This document shows, one piece after another, positions 1-8,594 of a DNA stretch of 44,632 nucleotides; the stretch's first letter is position 1; every line of letters begins with the position of its first letter. The position numbers and the translations under genes were made by a program. This DNA comes from Planctomycetaceae bacterium (GTDB lineage: Bacteria; Planctomycetota; Planctomycetia; Planctomycetales; Planctomycetaceae). The stretch covers positions 1 through 44,632 of the forward strand of contig DLVV01000397.1 in the NCBI GenBank assembly GCA_003445035.1, read 5' to 3'. The notes beneath the pieces are model-generated. The model was not told where the DNA came from and did not search any database. It was given only the letters and a program-made list of their open reading frames with translations.

Positions 1-168
1 GCCAAGGCGGCAGCGGCCAAGGAAACGGCATTGAAGGCGGCGAAGGCGACGGCCGACGAAAAGAACCCGCCCGGTAAACGGTCCTCCAAGATTCTCAAGT
101 CCGTCACCAAACCTCTGTCCGGAGTCGCCAAAGCCCTCGGCAAGGTCCTCGGGGGACTCTTCGACTGA
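1..168 (+). CDS. C-terminal end of an unidentified Ala/Lys-rich protein (partial)
   Basis: Frame 1 is open from the first base of the window to a TGA at 166-168, so this is the last 55 residues of a gene that starts upstream. The visible part is rich in Ala and Lys (AKAAAAKETALKAAKA...), then a short Pro/Lys stretch, and ends in KALGKVLGGLFD. The composition suggests an amphipathic or coiled basic tail, but no family can be named from it. It is followed by about 100 bases holding the aspS promoter, so it is probably the last gene of its transcription unit. Coding status is inferred from the open frame and the clean stop only. Confidence 0.5.
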   Translation, partial: AKAAAAKETALKAAKATADEKNPPGKRSSKILKSVTKPLSGVAKALGKVLGGLFD

Positions 169-181
169 TTTCCACTCTCCC

Positions 182-210
182 TTCGCTGCACAACCGGCAA
201 TCTCTATAAT
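182..210 (+). promoter_or_regulatory. Probable sigma70-type promoter of aspS
   Basis: A perfect TATAAT lies at 205-210. The hexamer 17 bases upstream (182-187, TTCGCT) matches the -35 consensus only weakly. Transcription would start near 217, giving a leader of about 50 bases to the ATG at 270. Confidence 0.45.
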
Positions 211-269
211 CGGCCGCGTCGCGCCCGCAACGACGGGTGTTCCTCCCTCCAATACCCCATCGCACTCCC

Positions 270-2048
270 ATGCTGCGTTCCCACACCTGCGGCGAACTTC
301 GATCCGACGACATCGGGCAGTCCGTAACACTCGGCGGATGGGTCCAGAATTACCGTGACCATCGCGGATTGGTCTTCATCGATCTCCGTGACCGTTACGG
401 CATCACCCAGATCGTCTTCAATCTCTCGCACGACGAGCAGATGCAGGAGGTGGCCCGGGCCCTGCGAAGCGAGGACGTGATCCAGGTCGAAGGCGAGGTG
501 ATCAGCCGCTCGGAGAACGTCAATCCGAAGCTGGCCACCGGGGAGATCGAGATCAAGTCGACAGGTCTGGTTGTCTTCAGCAAGAGCAAGACACCGCCAT
601 TCGAACCGACCACGGCCGAGTTGCCCAACGAGGAACTGCGGCTGAAGTACCGTTTTCTGGATCTTCGCCGGGAGGAGCTCCAGAAGAACCTCGTGCTGCG
701 GCACCAGATGACCAAGGCGACCCGCGACTACTTCGACCAGAACGATTTTCTCGAGATCGAGACCCCGATGCTGGGCCGCAGCACGCCCGAGGGGGCTCGC
801 GACTACCTGGTGCCCAGCCGCGTGCACCCTGGGAGCTTCTACGCCCTGCCACAGAGTCCTCAGATCTACAAGCAGATCCTGATGATCGCCGGCTACGACC
901 GCTACGTGCAAATGGCCCGCTGTTTCCGAGACGAGGATCTGCGAGCCGACCGGCAGCCCGAGTTCACCCAGGTTGACGTCGAGATGGCCTTCGTCGAGCG
1001 CGACGACATCCTCGAGATCATCGATGGGCTGATGGCTCACCTGGTCAAGGAAATCCGCGGAGAAGAACTGCCCCTGCCCCTGCCCCGGTTTACCCACGCC
1101 GACGTCATGGAGCGCTACGGCACGGACAAGCCCGATCTGCGGTTCGGGATGGAACTGGTCGACATCGGCGAAATCGCCGGTGCCTGTGGATTTGGCGTGT
1201 TCAAAAACACGATCGAATCCGGTGGCCGGGTTCGGGGACTCAACGCCCGCGGTGCCGCCGAGACCTACAGTCGCAAGATGATCGACGAATTGACCGACTA
1301 TGTCGGCGAGCACGGCGCCAAGGGCCTGGCATTCTTCCGTGTCGCCGATGGATCACTCGACTCTCCCATCGCCAAGTTTCTCGAAGACGAGCACCACCAG
1401 GCGATCATCGAAAGCCTGTCAGCCGAACCGGGCGACCTGCTGTTCTTCGTCGCCGATTCCGATTCGGTCACGTCGTCGGCGCTGTCCGCGCTGCGGAGCC
1501 GACTCGGTCTCGAACTGGAACTCTACGACCCCCGCGAACTGAAGATCGCCTGGGTGGTCGATTTCCCCTTACTGGGCTGGAACGAGACTGAGCAGCGTTG
1601 GGATGCCGAACACCACCCGTTCTGCTTCCCAGTCGAGGAGGATCTCGAGTCCTTGACCAGCGATCCGGGTGCCGTGCGAGCCCAGTCCTACGACCTGATC
1701 TGTAACGGCTACGAGGCGGGCAGTGGCAGCATCCGGATCCATGACCCCGTCGTCCAGCAGCAGGTCTTTGATCTCCTGGGAATCAATTCGGAGGAGGCCG
1801 AGATGCGTTTCGGCTTCCTGCTCGAAGCTCTCCGCTACGGTGCCCCGCCCCACGGGGGGATCGCCCTGGGACTGGATCGTTGGGTGATGATGTTTGCCGG
1901 CCACGACAACATCCGCGACGTGATCGCGTTCCCCAAGACGCAGAGGGCTGCCGACTTGCTCAGCGGTGCTCCGTCACCCGTCGACGACCGCCAGCTCCGC
2001 GAATTGTCGATTCAAACCGACCTGCCCGATCCCACCGCGTCATCCTGA
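270..2048 (+). CDS. aspS: Aspartyl-tRNA synthetase
   Basis: Class II aminoacyl-tRNA synthetase that charges tRNA with aspartate in the cytoplasm. The protein has 592 residues, the usual length for the bacterial AspRS with its inserted GAD domain. An N-terminal OB-fold anticodon-binding domain (about residues 1-110, with [13 protein letters not shown]) is followed by class II motif 1 ([20 protein letters not shown]), the aspartate-specific QSPQIYKQ (about 195-202), motif 2 ([15 protein letters not shown], about 218-232) and motif 3 (GIALGLDRW, about 530-538). The frame extends 11 codons further up to a GTG at 237, but the ATG at 270 starts exactly at the conserved [10 protein letters not shown] terminus and is preferred. 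Whether it is discriminating or also charges tRNA-Asn cannot be settled here. The cysteine desulfurase follows after 43 bases and may be co-transcribed. Confidence 0.96.
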   Translation: MLRSHTCGELRSDDIGQSVTLGGWVQNYRDHRGLVFIDLRDRYGITQIVFNLSHDEQMQEVARALRSEDVIQVEGEVISRSENVNPKLATGEIEIKSTGLVVFSKSKTPPFEPTTAELPNEELRLKYRFLDLRREELQKNLVLRHQMTKATRDYFDQNDFLEIETPMLGRSTPEGARDYLVPSRVHPGSFYALPQSPQIYKQILMIAGYDRYVQMARCFRDEDLRADRQPEFTQVDVEMAFVERDDILEIIDGLMAHLVKEIRGEELPLPLPRFTHADVMERYGTDKPDLRFGMELVDIGEIAGACGFGVFKNTIESGGRVRGLNARGAAETYSRKMIDELTDYVGEHGAKGLAFFRVADGSLDSPIAKFLEDEHHQAIIESLSAEPGDLLFFVADSDSVTSSALSALRSRLGLELELYDPRELKIAWVVDFPLLGWNETEQRWDAEHHPFCFPVEEDLESLTSDPGAVRAQSYDLICNGYEAGSGSIRIHDPVVQQQVFDLLGINSEEAEMRFGFLLEALRYGAPPHGGIALGLDRWVMMFAGHDNIRDVIAFPKTQRAADLLSGAPSPVDDRQLRELSIQTDLPDPTASS

Positions 2049-2091
2049 CGCGACCCGGGCTGAGGACCGGTCAAGCGGGATGGGACCAACC

Positions 2092-3276
2092 ATGCCGGCC
2101 GAACCAACCGCTCGCTATCTCGACAACCACGCCACCACCCGCACCGACCCGCGGGTGGTCGAGTCGATGCTGCCGTTTTTCAGCGAACGCTTCGGCAACG
2201 CCGCCAGCACCGGTCATGCCTTCGGCGACGACGCCGCCGCCGCGGTCGAAACAGCCCGTGCCGAGGTCGCCGAACTTCTCGGGGCCGAGCCCGTCGAGGT
2301 GATCTTCACCAGTGGAGCAACCGAGGCGAACAACCTGGCCCTCAAGGGCGTGCTCGGCACATCCCCAGCCAACGCCCACCTGGTCGTTTCGACCGTCGAA
2401 CATCCCTCGATCCTCGACCCGGCTGCACGACTCGAACGCGACGGCTGCCGACTGACACGGATCCCCTGCGACGCCGACGGCCGGATCGACCCCGAGGCTG
2501 TCGCCTCCGCCCTCACACCCGACACCGTGCTGGTCAGCGTGATGTGGGCCAACAACGAGGTGGGGACCATCAATCCGGTCGTCGACTGCGCCCAGGTGTG
2601 CCACGACCGTGGAGTGATCTTCCACACCGACGCGGTGCAGGCAGCCGGCCGAGTTCCGGTCAACTGCCGCAACCTGTCCGTGGATCTGCTCTCGGTGTCG
2701 GCCCACAAGATCTACGGACCCAAGGGCATCGGGGCACTCGTCGTCCGTCGTGGCACGAGACGAATCCGCCTGGCCCCTCAGATCGAGGGCGGAGGCCACG
2801 AGGCGCATCTTCGCAGCGGCACGCTGCCGGTCCCGCTGGTGATCGGATTCGGCACCGCCTGTCGGCTCGCCCGGGAAGCACTCGAATCCGAATCGATCCG
2901 GTTGTCTGGACTGGCCGAGAGCCTGGCCGAGGGAATTCGGTCGCGGCTGCCGGGCGTGCGGATCAACGGTCACGCGACCGATCGTCTGCCCGGCAACGTG
3001 CACCTGGGTTTCGAGGGTGTCGATGGAGACGCGTTGCTGGCGGGGTTGCGTCGGATTGCCGTCAGCAGCGGATCGGCGTGCACCACGGCCAATCCCGAAC
3101 CGAGTCACGTGCTGGCGGCGATGGGCGTACCCGAATCTCTCAGCCGTGCGAGTCTCCGGTTCGGACTTGGTCGGTTCAATACCCAGGAGGACATCGTGGT
3201 GGCGGTCGACGAGGTGGTCACCACGGTCGAGCGATTGCGGGGTGTCGACAGTTCACCCCGTCCCACCGTCCGTTGA
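2092..3276 (+). CDS. Cysteine desulfurase, group I (IscS/NifS type)
   Basis: PLP enzyme that removes sulfur from cysteine as a protein-bound persulfide for Fe-S cluster assembly, tRNA thiolation or cofactor synthesis. From the ATG at 2092 it has 394 residues, normal for the family. Visible landmarks are YLDNHATTRTDP at the N-terminus, TSGATEANN (73-81), His104, the PLP-binding HTDAVQAAG (Asp180), the Schiff-base Lys206 in SAHKIYGPKG, and the catalytic Cys330 in SSGSACTT. The short loop around that Cys marks group I. In-frame starts exist at 1966 and 2080, but 2092 has a GGGA at 2082-2085 with a 6-base spacer. It follows aspS on the same strand. IscS and NifS cannot be separated by sequence alone, and no scaffold gene (iscU/nifU) is nearby. 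Confidence 0.92.
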   Translation: MPAEPTARYLDNHATTRTDPRVVESMLPFFSERFGNAASTGHAFGDDAAAAVETARAEVAELLGAEPVEVIFTSGATEANNLALKGVLGTSPANAHLVVSTVEHPSILDPAARLERDGCRLTRIPCDADGRIDPEAVASALTPDTVLVSVMWANNEVGTINPVVDCAQVCHDRGVIFHTDAVQAAGRVPVNCRNLSVDLLSVSAHKIYGPKGIGALVVRRGTRRIRLAPQIEGGGHEAHLRSGTLPVPLVIGFGTACRLAREALESESIRLSGLAESLAEGIRSRLPGVRINGHATDRLPGNVHLGFEGVDGDALLAGLRRIAVSSGSACTTANPEPSHVLAAMGVPESLSRASLRFGLGRFNTQEDIVVAVDEVVTTVERLRGVDSSPRPTVR

Positions 3277-3302
3277 CACGTCGACGGAGGCGACACTACA
3301 GT
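3273..3302 (+). promoter_or_regulatory. Probable sigma70 promoter for the amidase gene
   Basis: A perfect TTGACA at 3273-3278 is followed after 18 bases by TACAGT (3297-3302), which matches four of six -10 bases. It overlaps the stop codon of the cysteine desulfurase gene. The start site would fall near 3309, so the downstream gene is more likely to begin at 3349 than at the ATG at 3310, which would be essentially leaderless. Confidence 0.45.
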
Positions 3303-3338
3303 CCCGCCGATGGTGTGTCTGAACCCAAACGACCGCCC

Positions 3339-3342
3339 GGAG
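3339..3342 (+). promoter_or_regulatory. Shine-Dalgarno that decides the GTG start at 3349
   Basis: GGAG with a 6-base spacer precedes GTG 3349. The alternative ATG at 3310 has its nearest GGAGG about 20 bases upstream, too far to be useful. Confidence 0.5.
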
Positions 3343-3348
3343 CCCTTC

Positions 3349-3996
3349 GTGTCGACGACGATCCCGCGAAGCCCGTTTTCCCGGCGGCCCGCCTGGTCCA
3401 TCGCTGTCATCGGGCTGCCCCTGGCGATCCTGATCGGCGGATGCCTGGGCTCACCTCGAGTCACGCCCGATTCTATCAAGCGACCGGCCCGCACCGCCGT
3501 CGCGGATTTCCCAGCCTCCTGGCAGCCGGCCAAGCCACTCCGTAAGTGGAAATCAATCGTGTTGCACCACACGGCGACCGAGGCCGGCAGCGTGAAGTCG
3601 ATTCACGCCGAACATCGCAAGCGAATCACCAACGGCAAGCCGTGGTTGGGAATCGGTTACCACTTCGTGATCGGGAACGGCAAGGGGATGGCCGACGGTG
3701 CCGTCGAGGCGACATTCCGCTGGCGTGACCAGTTGCACGGGGCCCATGCCGGGAAACAGGCCGAGAACCAGCATGGCATCGGCATCGCCCTGATCGGTCA
3801 CTTCGACAAACAGCCGCCCAGCCCCGCACAACTCGCTTCGCTCCGACGCCTGATCTCTCATCTCAAAACCGCGCACGCGATTCCAGCCAGCGGACTGATC
3901 GGTCACGGCGAGATCAAGAAGACAGCCTGCCCCGGGAAGCTGTTCCCGCTGGCAAAGCTGAAGAAGGAATTCGCAGGCGGAAAAGTCGTGCCCTGA
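3349..3996 (+). CDS. N-acetylmuramoyl-L-alanine amidase / PGRP-fold lipoprotein
   Basis: Likely zinc-dependent cell-wall amidase (Amidase_2/peptidoglycan-recognition fold) that cuts between MurNAc and the stem peptide. The protein has about 215 residues from GTG 3349, or 228 from ATG 3310. A basic N-terminus and hydrophobic stretch end in LIGGC (Cys32), a plausible lipobox, so it is probably a lipid-anchored exported protein. The catalytic domain shows VLHHTAT with the first zinc His, the family GIGYHFVIGNG, a HGAHAG segment, and the C-terminal GHGEIKKTACPGK carrying the second His and the Zn-site Cys. It sits behind its own promoter after the cysteine desulfurase and converges with the FG-GAP gene 28 bases downstream. 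Planctomycetes do have peptidoglycan, so a cell-wall role is reasonable, but the substrate is inferred from the family. Confidence 0.85.
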   Translation: MSTTIPRSPFSRRPAWSIAVIGLPLAILIGGCLGSPRVTPDSIKRPARTAVADFPASWQPAKPLRKWKSIVLHHTATEAGSVKSIHAEHRKRITNGKPWLGIGYHFVIGNGKGMADGAVEATFRWRDQLHGAHAGKQAENQHGIGIALIGHFDKQPPSPAQLASLRRLISHLKTAHAIPASGLIGHGEIKKTACPGKLFPLAKLKKEFAGGKVVP

Positions 3997-4024
3997 ACAG
4001 GTTCGCTCTCGGGCCAGCCCCAGG

Positions 4025-6436
4025 CTATTTGGCCTTTTGCTTCCCGGGCTTCGCCTTCGCCGGGTCACCGGCATCCTGCGGGTAGACCAGGACACGGTCG
4101 TGGACCAGCAGCACCAGATCGAGCCGGTCGTCGCCGGTCACGTCGGCGATCAGCACCTCCCGCGGCTCACTGCCGGCGCCACCCCCGGCCGCACCGCGAA
4201 ACGATTTCTGCTCGAACACGCGAAAGTCCAGTGCGTGGCGAAGTCCCCGAGCCGGAGAGTGGTCCAGCAGGCTGATGCGATGGGACCGCTTGTCGATCGC
4301 TGCCACATCGACACGTCCGTCACCGTTGAGATCTCCACTGACGGTCGTCGAGAAAACCGCCTGTTTCCGTCGCGGTTCGAACGACGCGAGTTCCTTGAGC
4401 CGCGGTCCCGTGCGGCCGTTGTAGAGAACCGCGAACTTGCCGTTCCCCACCAGCAGCAGGTCCTCTCGCTTGTCGCCGTCGAGATCGGCAATCCGGTTGG
4501 TCCGGTAAGCCAGGGTCCCCAGTTCGACCTCGCGCCACGGCCGGAACAACTTGCCCTCTCCCTCCCGCCTCATCATTCTCAGCTGGCGAACACCGGTATC
4601 GACCAGCACGATCTCCTTGCCCGGTGTCTCATCCAGATCGAGTGCCGCAACACCGGCGATCTTGGCGTTCGATTCGGTCACGTTGTACTGGTCGATCACC
4701 TGCCAGCCACCCGACGGTGTCAGCGCGAGGTTGCGGGCAAATTTCTGCTGCGCCACCAGGATCGACTGTTTCTCGAGTCGGCCGACGAACAACTGGCCCG
4801 GGTCGATGCCTCCCAACTGGATTCCGCCACTGCCGGACACCGCTTTCATTCCTCCGTCGGCCTGCCCGATCATCAGCACCGGTGGTTGTTCGAGATCCTG
4901 GAAAACCAGCAGGTCGGGCCGCCCGTCCAGGTTGGCATCGACGGTGACCAGGTACTGGGGAGTGCCCTTGACCGGCACCGGCACCTGCGCCAGTTTTCCG
5001 AAGGAGCGGGCGGAGAATTGACCGTTCTTTCCCTTCGCCAGGGCCCCCAACACGTAACCTCTACCCCCGGCCGGCTTGGCGACGTAGACGATTTCCGGTC
5101 CCGGCTTGCCGTCCAGGTTGACCAGTTCACAGGCCACTGGTGACCCCATCACGGTCAACGGTTTTGGGAACCCGAGGCGACCCTTGGCCATTTGGCTGAT
5201 CCCCAGGGTCTTCTCCTTCACGCTGACGACGACGACCTCATTTCCCGCGGCCCCGTCAACGTTGCCGATCTTCACATGCCGGGTGTCCTCGAGTCCCGGA
5301 AAGGCGGTTCCCAGGTCGAGTCCTCCGGTGGGACGCTGGCGAAAGACGATCACCCGCGCTCCAGCGGGGTCTGTCACCAGCACGTCGGTGCGGCCGTCAC
5401 CATCGACGTCACCGGTTGCCACATCACGGAGTTGCTCAGTACGAGCCGCACCCTGGCGACCGAACCCGTACTGGATCAGTCGCTGTTTCGGCTTCGGTCC
5501 ATCACCGTCGCCAGCCGGACCGTGGATCTTCAGCAGCTTGACCCGGTTGGTCGACGATTCCACCACCACCAGTTCACGACCGCGACGACCATCGATGTCC
5601 TGCAACTGGACATCTCGGTGAGCGGGCAGTTCGAAACGGACTTCCGGTCCCAAGCGACCCGTCTTGTCCTGCAGCCGTGCGCAAAATGACCGCTTCTGGG
5701 ACTCGACGGTCGCGTAACACAGGTCATCACGTCCATCGCCATCCAGGTCACCGACAATGGCCAGGCCGAGCTGTGCCGAGGTGTTCATCAACAACCGGGG
5801 TGTGCCCAGCTTGCCGTCCTTCGACTGGTAGTAGATGAAGGTCTCGAACTTGCCCAGTACCACGAGGTCGGGACGACCGTTGCCATCCATGTCACCGGTC
5901 ACCAGGCTGCCACGAATCGGGTTGATGTCCGGAATACGGAACTCGAGCTTCTCGGACCATTCCCCCTCCTTCGGCTGAAACCTGACCACCAGGTAATTGG
6001 GTGTGCCGAGGTACGCCAGGTCCGAACGGCCATCACCGTTGAAATCGCCGGCCACCAGGGCCGCGACTTGTCGGTCAACGGGGATCTTGCGGTGCTCGAA
6101 ACGCCAGTCGTTCTTGACCTGGTTGGTGTCCTCGTCGAAATCCGCGGCGGCGGCGGCCGGCTTCTGCTTCCGCTGGCGAAGATAGTCGATGCGGCTGTGG
6201 CTGTTGTCAGCCACGACCAGATCGACCAGTCCATCGCGATCGAGGTCACGAGCCAGCAAATTGCTCGACCGTCGCTCCAGCTTGAAGATCTCGACCGGAA
6301 GAAACCCGAAGTACTGGCCCAGGGGGGAAGGCCCGCGGGGTTCCTGTGCCCTGGTCGGCTCAGCCAACAAGGCCAACAACGACAGCAGAAACGCGGTCAA
6401 CAACTTGGTGGTGTTCATCGTTTTAGCGTCCGTCAT
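4025..6436 (-). CDS. Secreted FG-GAP/VCBS-repeat beta-propeller protein
   Basis: About 800 residues. A second start at 6418 (MNTTKLLTAF) gives a textbook signal peptide ending near TRAQ; the start at 6436 adds six residues. The rest is a series of FG-GAP/VCBS repeats with calcium-binding D-x-D-x-D/N-G loops: DLDRDGLVDLVV, DFNGDGRSDLAY, DMDGNGRPDLVV, DLDGDGRDDLCY, DVDGDGRTDVLV, DANLDGRPDLLV, DLDGDKREDLLL, DLNGDGRVDVAA and DVTGDDRLDLVL. This predicts one or two integrin-like propellers outside the cytoplasm and a Lys-rich tail. No enzymatic domain is visible, so a binding or adhesion role is only inferred. From 6436 the gene overlaps the end of the sppA frame by 14 bases, so the two are probably translationally coupled. 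Confidence 0.85.
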   Translation of the reverse strand: MTDAKTMNTTKLLTAFLLSLLALLAEPTRAQEPRGPSPLGQYFGFLPVEIFKLERRSSNLLARDLDRDGLVDLVVADNSHSRIDYLRQRKQKPAAAAADFDEDTNQVKNDWRFEHRKIPVDRQVAALVAGDFNGDGRSDLAYLGTPNYLVVRFQPKEGEWSEKLEFRIPDINPIRGSLVTGDMDGNGRPDLVVLGKFETFIYYQSKDGKLGTPRLLMNTSAQLGLAIVGDLDGDGRDDLCYATVESQKRSFCARLQDKTGRLGPEVRFELPAHRDVQLQDIDGRRGRELVVVESSTNRVKLLKIHGPAGDGDGPKPKQRLIQYGFGRQGAARTEQLRDVATGDVDGDGRTDVLVTDPAGARVIVFRQRPTGGLDLGTAFPGLEDTRHVKIGNVDGAAGNEVVVVSVKEKTLGISQMAKGRLGFPKPLTVMGSPVACELVNLDGKPGPEIVYVAKPAGGRGYVLGALAKGKNGQFSARSFGKLAQVPVPVKGTPQYLVTVDANLDGRPDLLVFQDLEQPPVLMIGQADGGMKAVSGSGGIQLGGIDPGQLFVGRLEKQSILVAQQKFARNLALTPSGGWQVIDQYNVTESNAKIAGVAALDLDETPGKEIVLVDTGVRQLRMMRREGEGKLFRPWREVELGTLAYRTNRIADLDGDKREDLLLVGNGKFAVLYNGRTGPRLKELASFEPRRKQAVFSTTVSGDLNGDGRVDVAAIDKRSHRISLLDHSPARGLRHALDFRVFEQKSFRGAAGGGAGSEPREVLIADVTGDDRLDLVLLVHDRVLVYPQDAGDPAKAKPGKQKAK

Positions 6437-8294
6437 CTATTCGAATCTCCGGTGCCAGCAAAAACACGCGTTCGTGTTGCAGGCGTTCCAAGTGCCCGAC
6501 GATCCGGCGGATCGCCTCGGCACGCCGTGGCTCCAATGTTCCCAGCAATGGAACAACCCGGTCAAGCAACCGGACTCCCTCCCGCCGCCCCCGTCTCTCT
6601 CCGGCCCAGGGCCGGATGCGGTCGGATCGGCGTGTTCCTATCAACGAGTCGAACAGTCCCTGAGATTCGGGATACTCGCGAATCGTGTAGGTCCTGATCC
6701 CGGCCCGTTTCGCCGCAGCGGCAATCGCATCGACCTGGCCACCCATCCGGTCAACCAGGCCCAGTTCCAGCGCTTGCCGCCCGGTGAAAACCCGCCCGCC
6801 GGCGATCTGTTCGATCGGCTTCTTCAGTTTCTTGCCACGGCCATCGACCACGTGTCGCTTGAACGTGTCGTAGATCTCGTCCATCTGTTCCTGCACCCGG
6901 TCCCGCTGGTCGTCGGTGAAGACCCGGGCCGTTCCATTCAGCGTGGCGTTGGCACCGCGGCTGCGGGAGGCCCACTTGATTCCCAGCTTGTCCCACAACC
7001 CGGTGGTGGCGAACTTCCCGCCGACGACGCCGATCGACCCGGTGATCGTCGTCGGCTCGGCGAGAATCTCGTCGGCGTAACTTGCGACGTAGTCCCCGCC
7101 ACTGGCAGCGACATTGCCCATCGAAACGATCACCGGCTTGTTGGCCTGGACCTTTCGGATCGCGTCCAGGATCACCTCGCTGGCCAGCGCCGAACCACCC
7201 GGAGAGTCGATTCGCAACACCACCGCCTTGATCGCCTTGTCCCGCTCGACCACCGCGAGCGTCTTTCTCAACGTCTCGCTCGAAGCCGCGGCACCGCCGG
7301 TGGGACTGATCGGCATCGACCCGCCGACGATGGTCCCTTCCAGGTAGACCATCGCGATCGTGTCACCCCGGTTGACGACCTGCCTGGGCCCCTGCATCAG
7401 CTGCGAGTAGAACTGGATCAGGCCCAGCGGACTCGACAGGTCGACCTGCTGCTGCGGCGGCAGGCCGTAGCGAGTCAGCAGTCGGCTTGTCTTGCCGTGA
7501 GCCCGTCTCATCCGATCGTAGAATTCACGGCGGTGCTCAACCGCATCAATCAGCCCGGCCGCCCTGGCTCGTCGGGCCGTGTACGGCCCCCGGTCGATCC
7601 AGCGATGCACCTGCTTCGGTTCGACGTCACGGCCACTGGCGATCAAATCGACGTACGTCCTGTACTGGCTGTCGAGCAGCCGGTCACCCATCGCGGCCGC
7701 ATTGCGACTGGGCCCCTCGCGCATGTACATCTCGCCGGCACTCTTGAAATCTCCGCAGGCCAAAAAGTCGGGCTCGACGCCAAGCCAGTCCAGCAACCCG
7801 CGTATGTAGGGCGCTTCGGTGGCCAGCCCGACCAGCGCCACTTCCCCGCCCGGGACGACACTGAGGTGAGAACAGTGAGAGGCCAACACGTAGCCGCCGG
7901 TCCCCATTGACTCGGCCAACAGGTAGACCGGTTTGCCCGTTCCACGCAGGCGATCAACCGCCGAGACCAGTTCTTCTAGCTGTGCCGAGCCGATCAGCGG
8001 GCCGTTGTACAGCAGGGCCACGGCAGCGATCTGCTTGTCGCGACCGGCTCGATCCATGCGGCTGACCAGCGACCGCAGGCTCTCGGGAGCCGCCCCCGAC
8101 AACAACGACGACAGGTCACCACCGCCGGGACCCTCCGACACGGCACCGCCCAACCCGAAGACCGCGATCGATGTCGGCACCACCGGCGGTGTGGCCGGTT
8201 TGGCCACCGATGGCTTTTCGGCAAATACAGGCAAAACCACCCACAGACCGCCCAGGATCACCAGAAACGACCGCAGGACATTTCGCAGCACCAT
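6423..8294 (-). CDS. sppA: Signal peptide peptidase SppA, 67 kDa tandem-domain type
   Basis: Membrane-associated serine protease with a Ser/Lys dyad (peptidase family S49) that degrades cleaved signal peptides. It has 623 residues, matching the long E. coli-type form with two related domains. An N-terminal hydrophobic segment (about residues 8-25) acts as signal or anchor. The N-terminal domain carries the general-base Lys184 in GDFKSAGEMYMREGPSR. The C-terminal domain carries the nucleophile Ser398 in GNVAASGGDYVAS, followed by ITGSIGVVGGKFA. The ATG at 8294 is chosen over the GTG at 8297 because an AGGAGG lies 8 bases upstream of it. The stop overlaps the start of the FG-GAP gene, which suggests one transcript. 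The extra C-terminal stretch after the S49 core (about 50 residues) is of unknown use. Confidence 0.92.
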   Translation of the reverse strand: MVLRNVLRSFLVILGGLWVVLPVFAEKPSVAKPATPPVVPTSIAVFGLGGAVSEGPGGGDLSSLLSGAAPESLRSLVSRMDRAGRDKQIAAVALLYNGPLIGSAQLEELVSAVDRLRGTGKPVYLLAESMGTGGYVLASHCSHLSVVPGGEVALVGLATEAPYIRGLLDWLGVEPDFLACGDFKSAGEMYMREGPSRNAAAMGDRLLDSQYRTYVDLIASGRDVEPKQVHRWIDRGPYTARRARAAGLIDAVEHRREFYDRMRRAHGKTSRLLTRYGLPPQQQVDLSSPLGLIQFYSQLMQGPRQVVNRGDTIAMVYLEGTIVGGSMPISPTGGAAASSETLRKTLAVVERDKAIKAVVLRIDSPGGSALASEVILDAIRKVQANKPVIVSMGNVAASGGDYVASYADEILAEPTTITGSIGVVGGKFATTGLWDKLGIKWASRSRGANATLNGTARVFTDDQRDRVQEQMDEIYDTFKRHVVDGRGKKLKKPIEQIAGGRVFTGRQALELGLVDRMGGQVDAIAAAAKRAGIRTYTIREYPESQGLFDSLIGTRRSDRIRPWAGERRGRREGVRLLDRVVPLLGTLEPRRAEAIRRIVGHLERLQHERVFLLAPEIRIDDGR

Positions 8295-8302
8295 CACCAG
8301 GT

Positions 8303-8308
8303 CCTCCT
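8303..8308 (-). promoter_or_regulatory. Strong Shine-Dalgarno of sppA
   Basis: AGGAGG on the minus strand, 8 bases before ATG 8294. It favours that start over GTG 8297. Confidence 0.6.
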
Positions 8309-8374
8309 GTCAACGGAATCGGCCTCGGCGAACGGGCCAGCCGGGACCGAATGGGTGGTAGATTCGGTGCGACC

Positions 8375-8404
8375 AGCATAAGCCGACCGATTCGGGTACC
8401 GCAA
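8375..8404 (-). promoter_or_regulatory. Candidate promoter of sppA and the FG-GAP gene
   Basis: On the minus strand TTGCGG (8404-8399) and TATGCT (8380-8375) are separated by 18 bases. The leader to sppA would be about 70 bases. The -35 match is partial. The rest of the 300-base divergent gap (8295-8594) shows no gene or obvious structure. Confidence 0.3.
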
Positions 8405-8594
8405 GCAGGGGAATCTGGGTCGACCGATCCGGTTGCCCCCCGGTTCAGGTCCCCCAGAGGACCCGAAAGCAACTTGCCCACCCCCGGGTGTTGTGGCAGA
8501 CTTCAAACAGGCAGAGACTCTCCGGATCGCTGACAGCCCGGTGCGAGATTCGACCCGCCTGACTTGGCTGTGGATCCCTCGAGGACGACAACTC

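Noticed and set aside
4013..4037. Possible terminator between the amidase and FG-GAP genes
   Set aside because: GGCCA and TGGCC can pair around a 13-base loop and are followed by TTTT, but the stem is only five pairs and sits inside the 3' end of the opposite gene. Too weak to report as a feature.
6189..7910. 573-residue open frame on the plus strand
   Set aside because: It lies antisense to the start of the FG-GAP gene and to sppA, both of which have clear motifs. It has no RBS or recognisable domain and is the kind of long antisense frame that high GC content produces.
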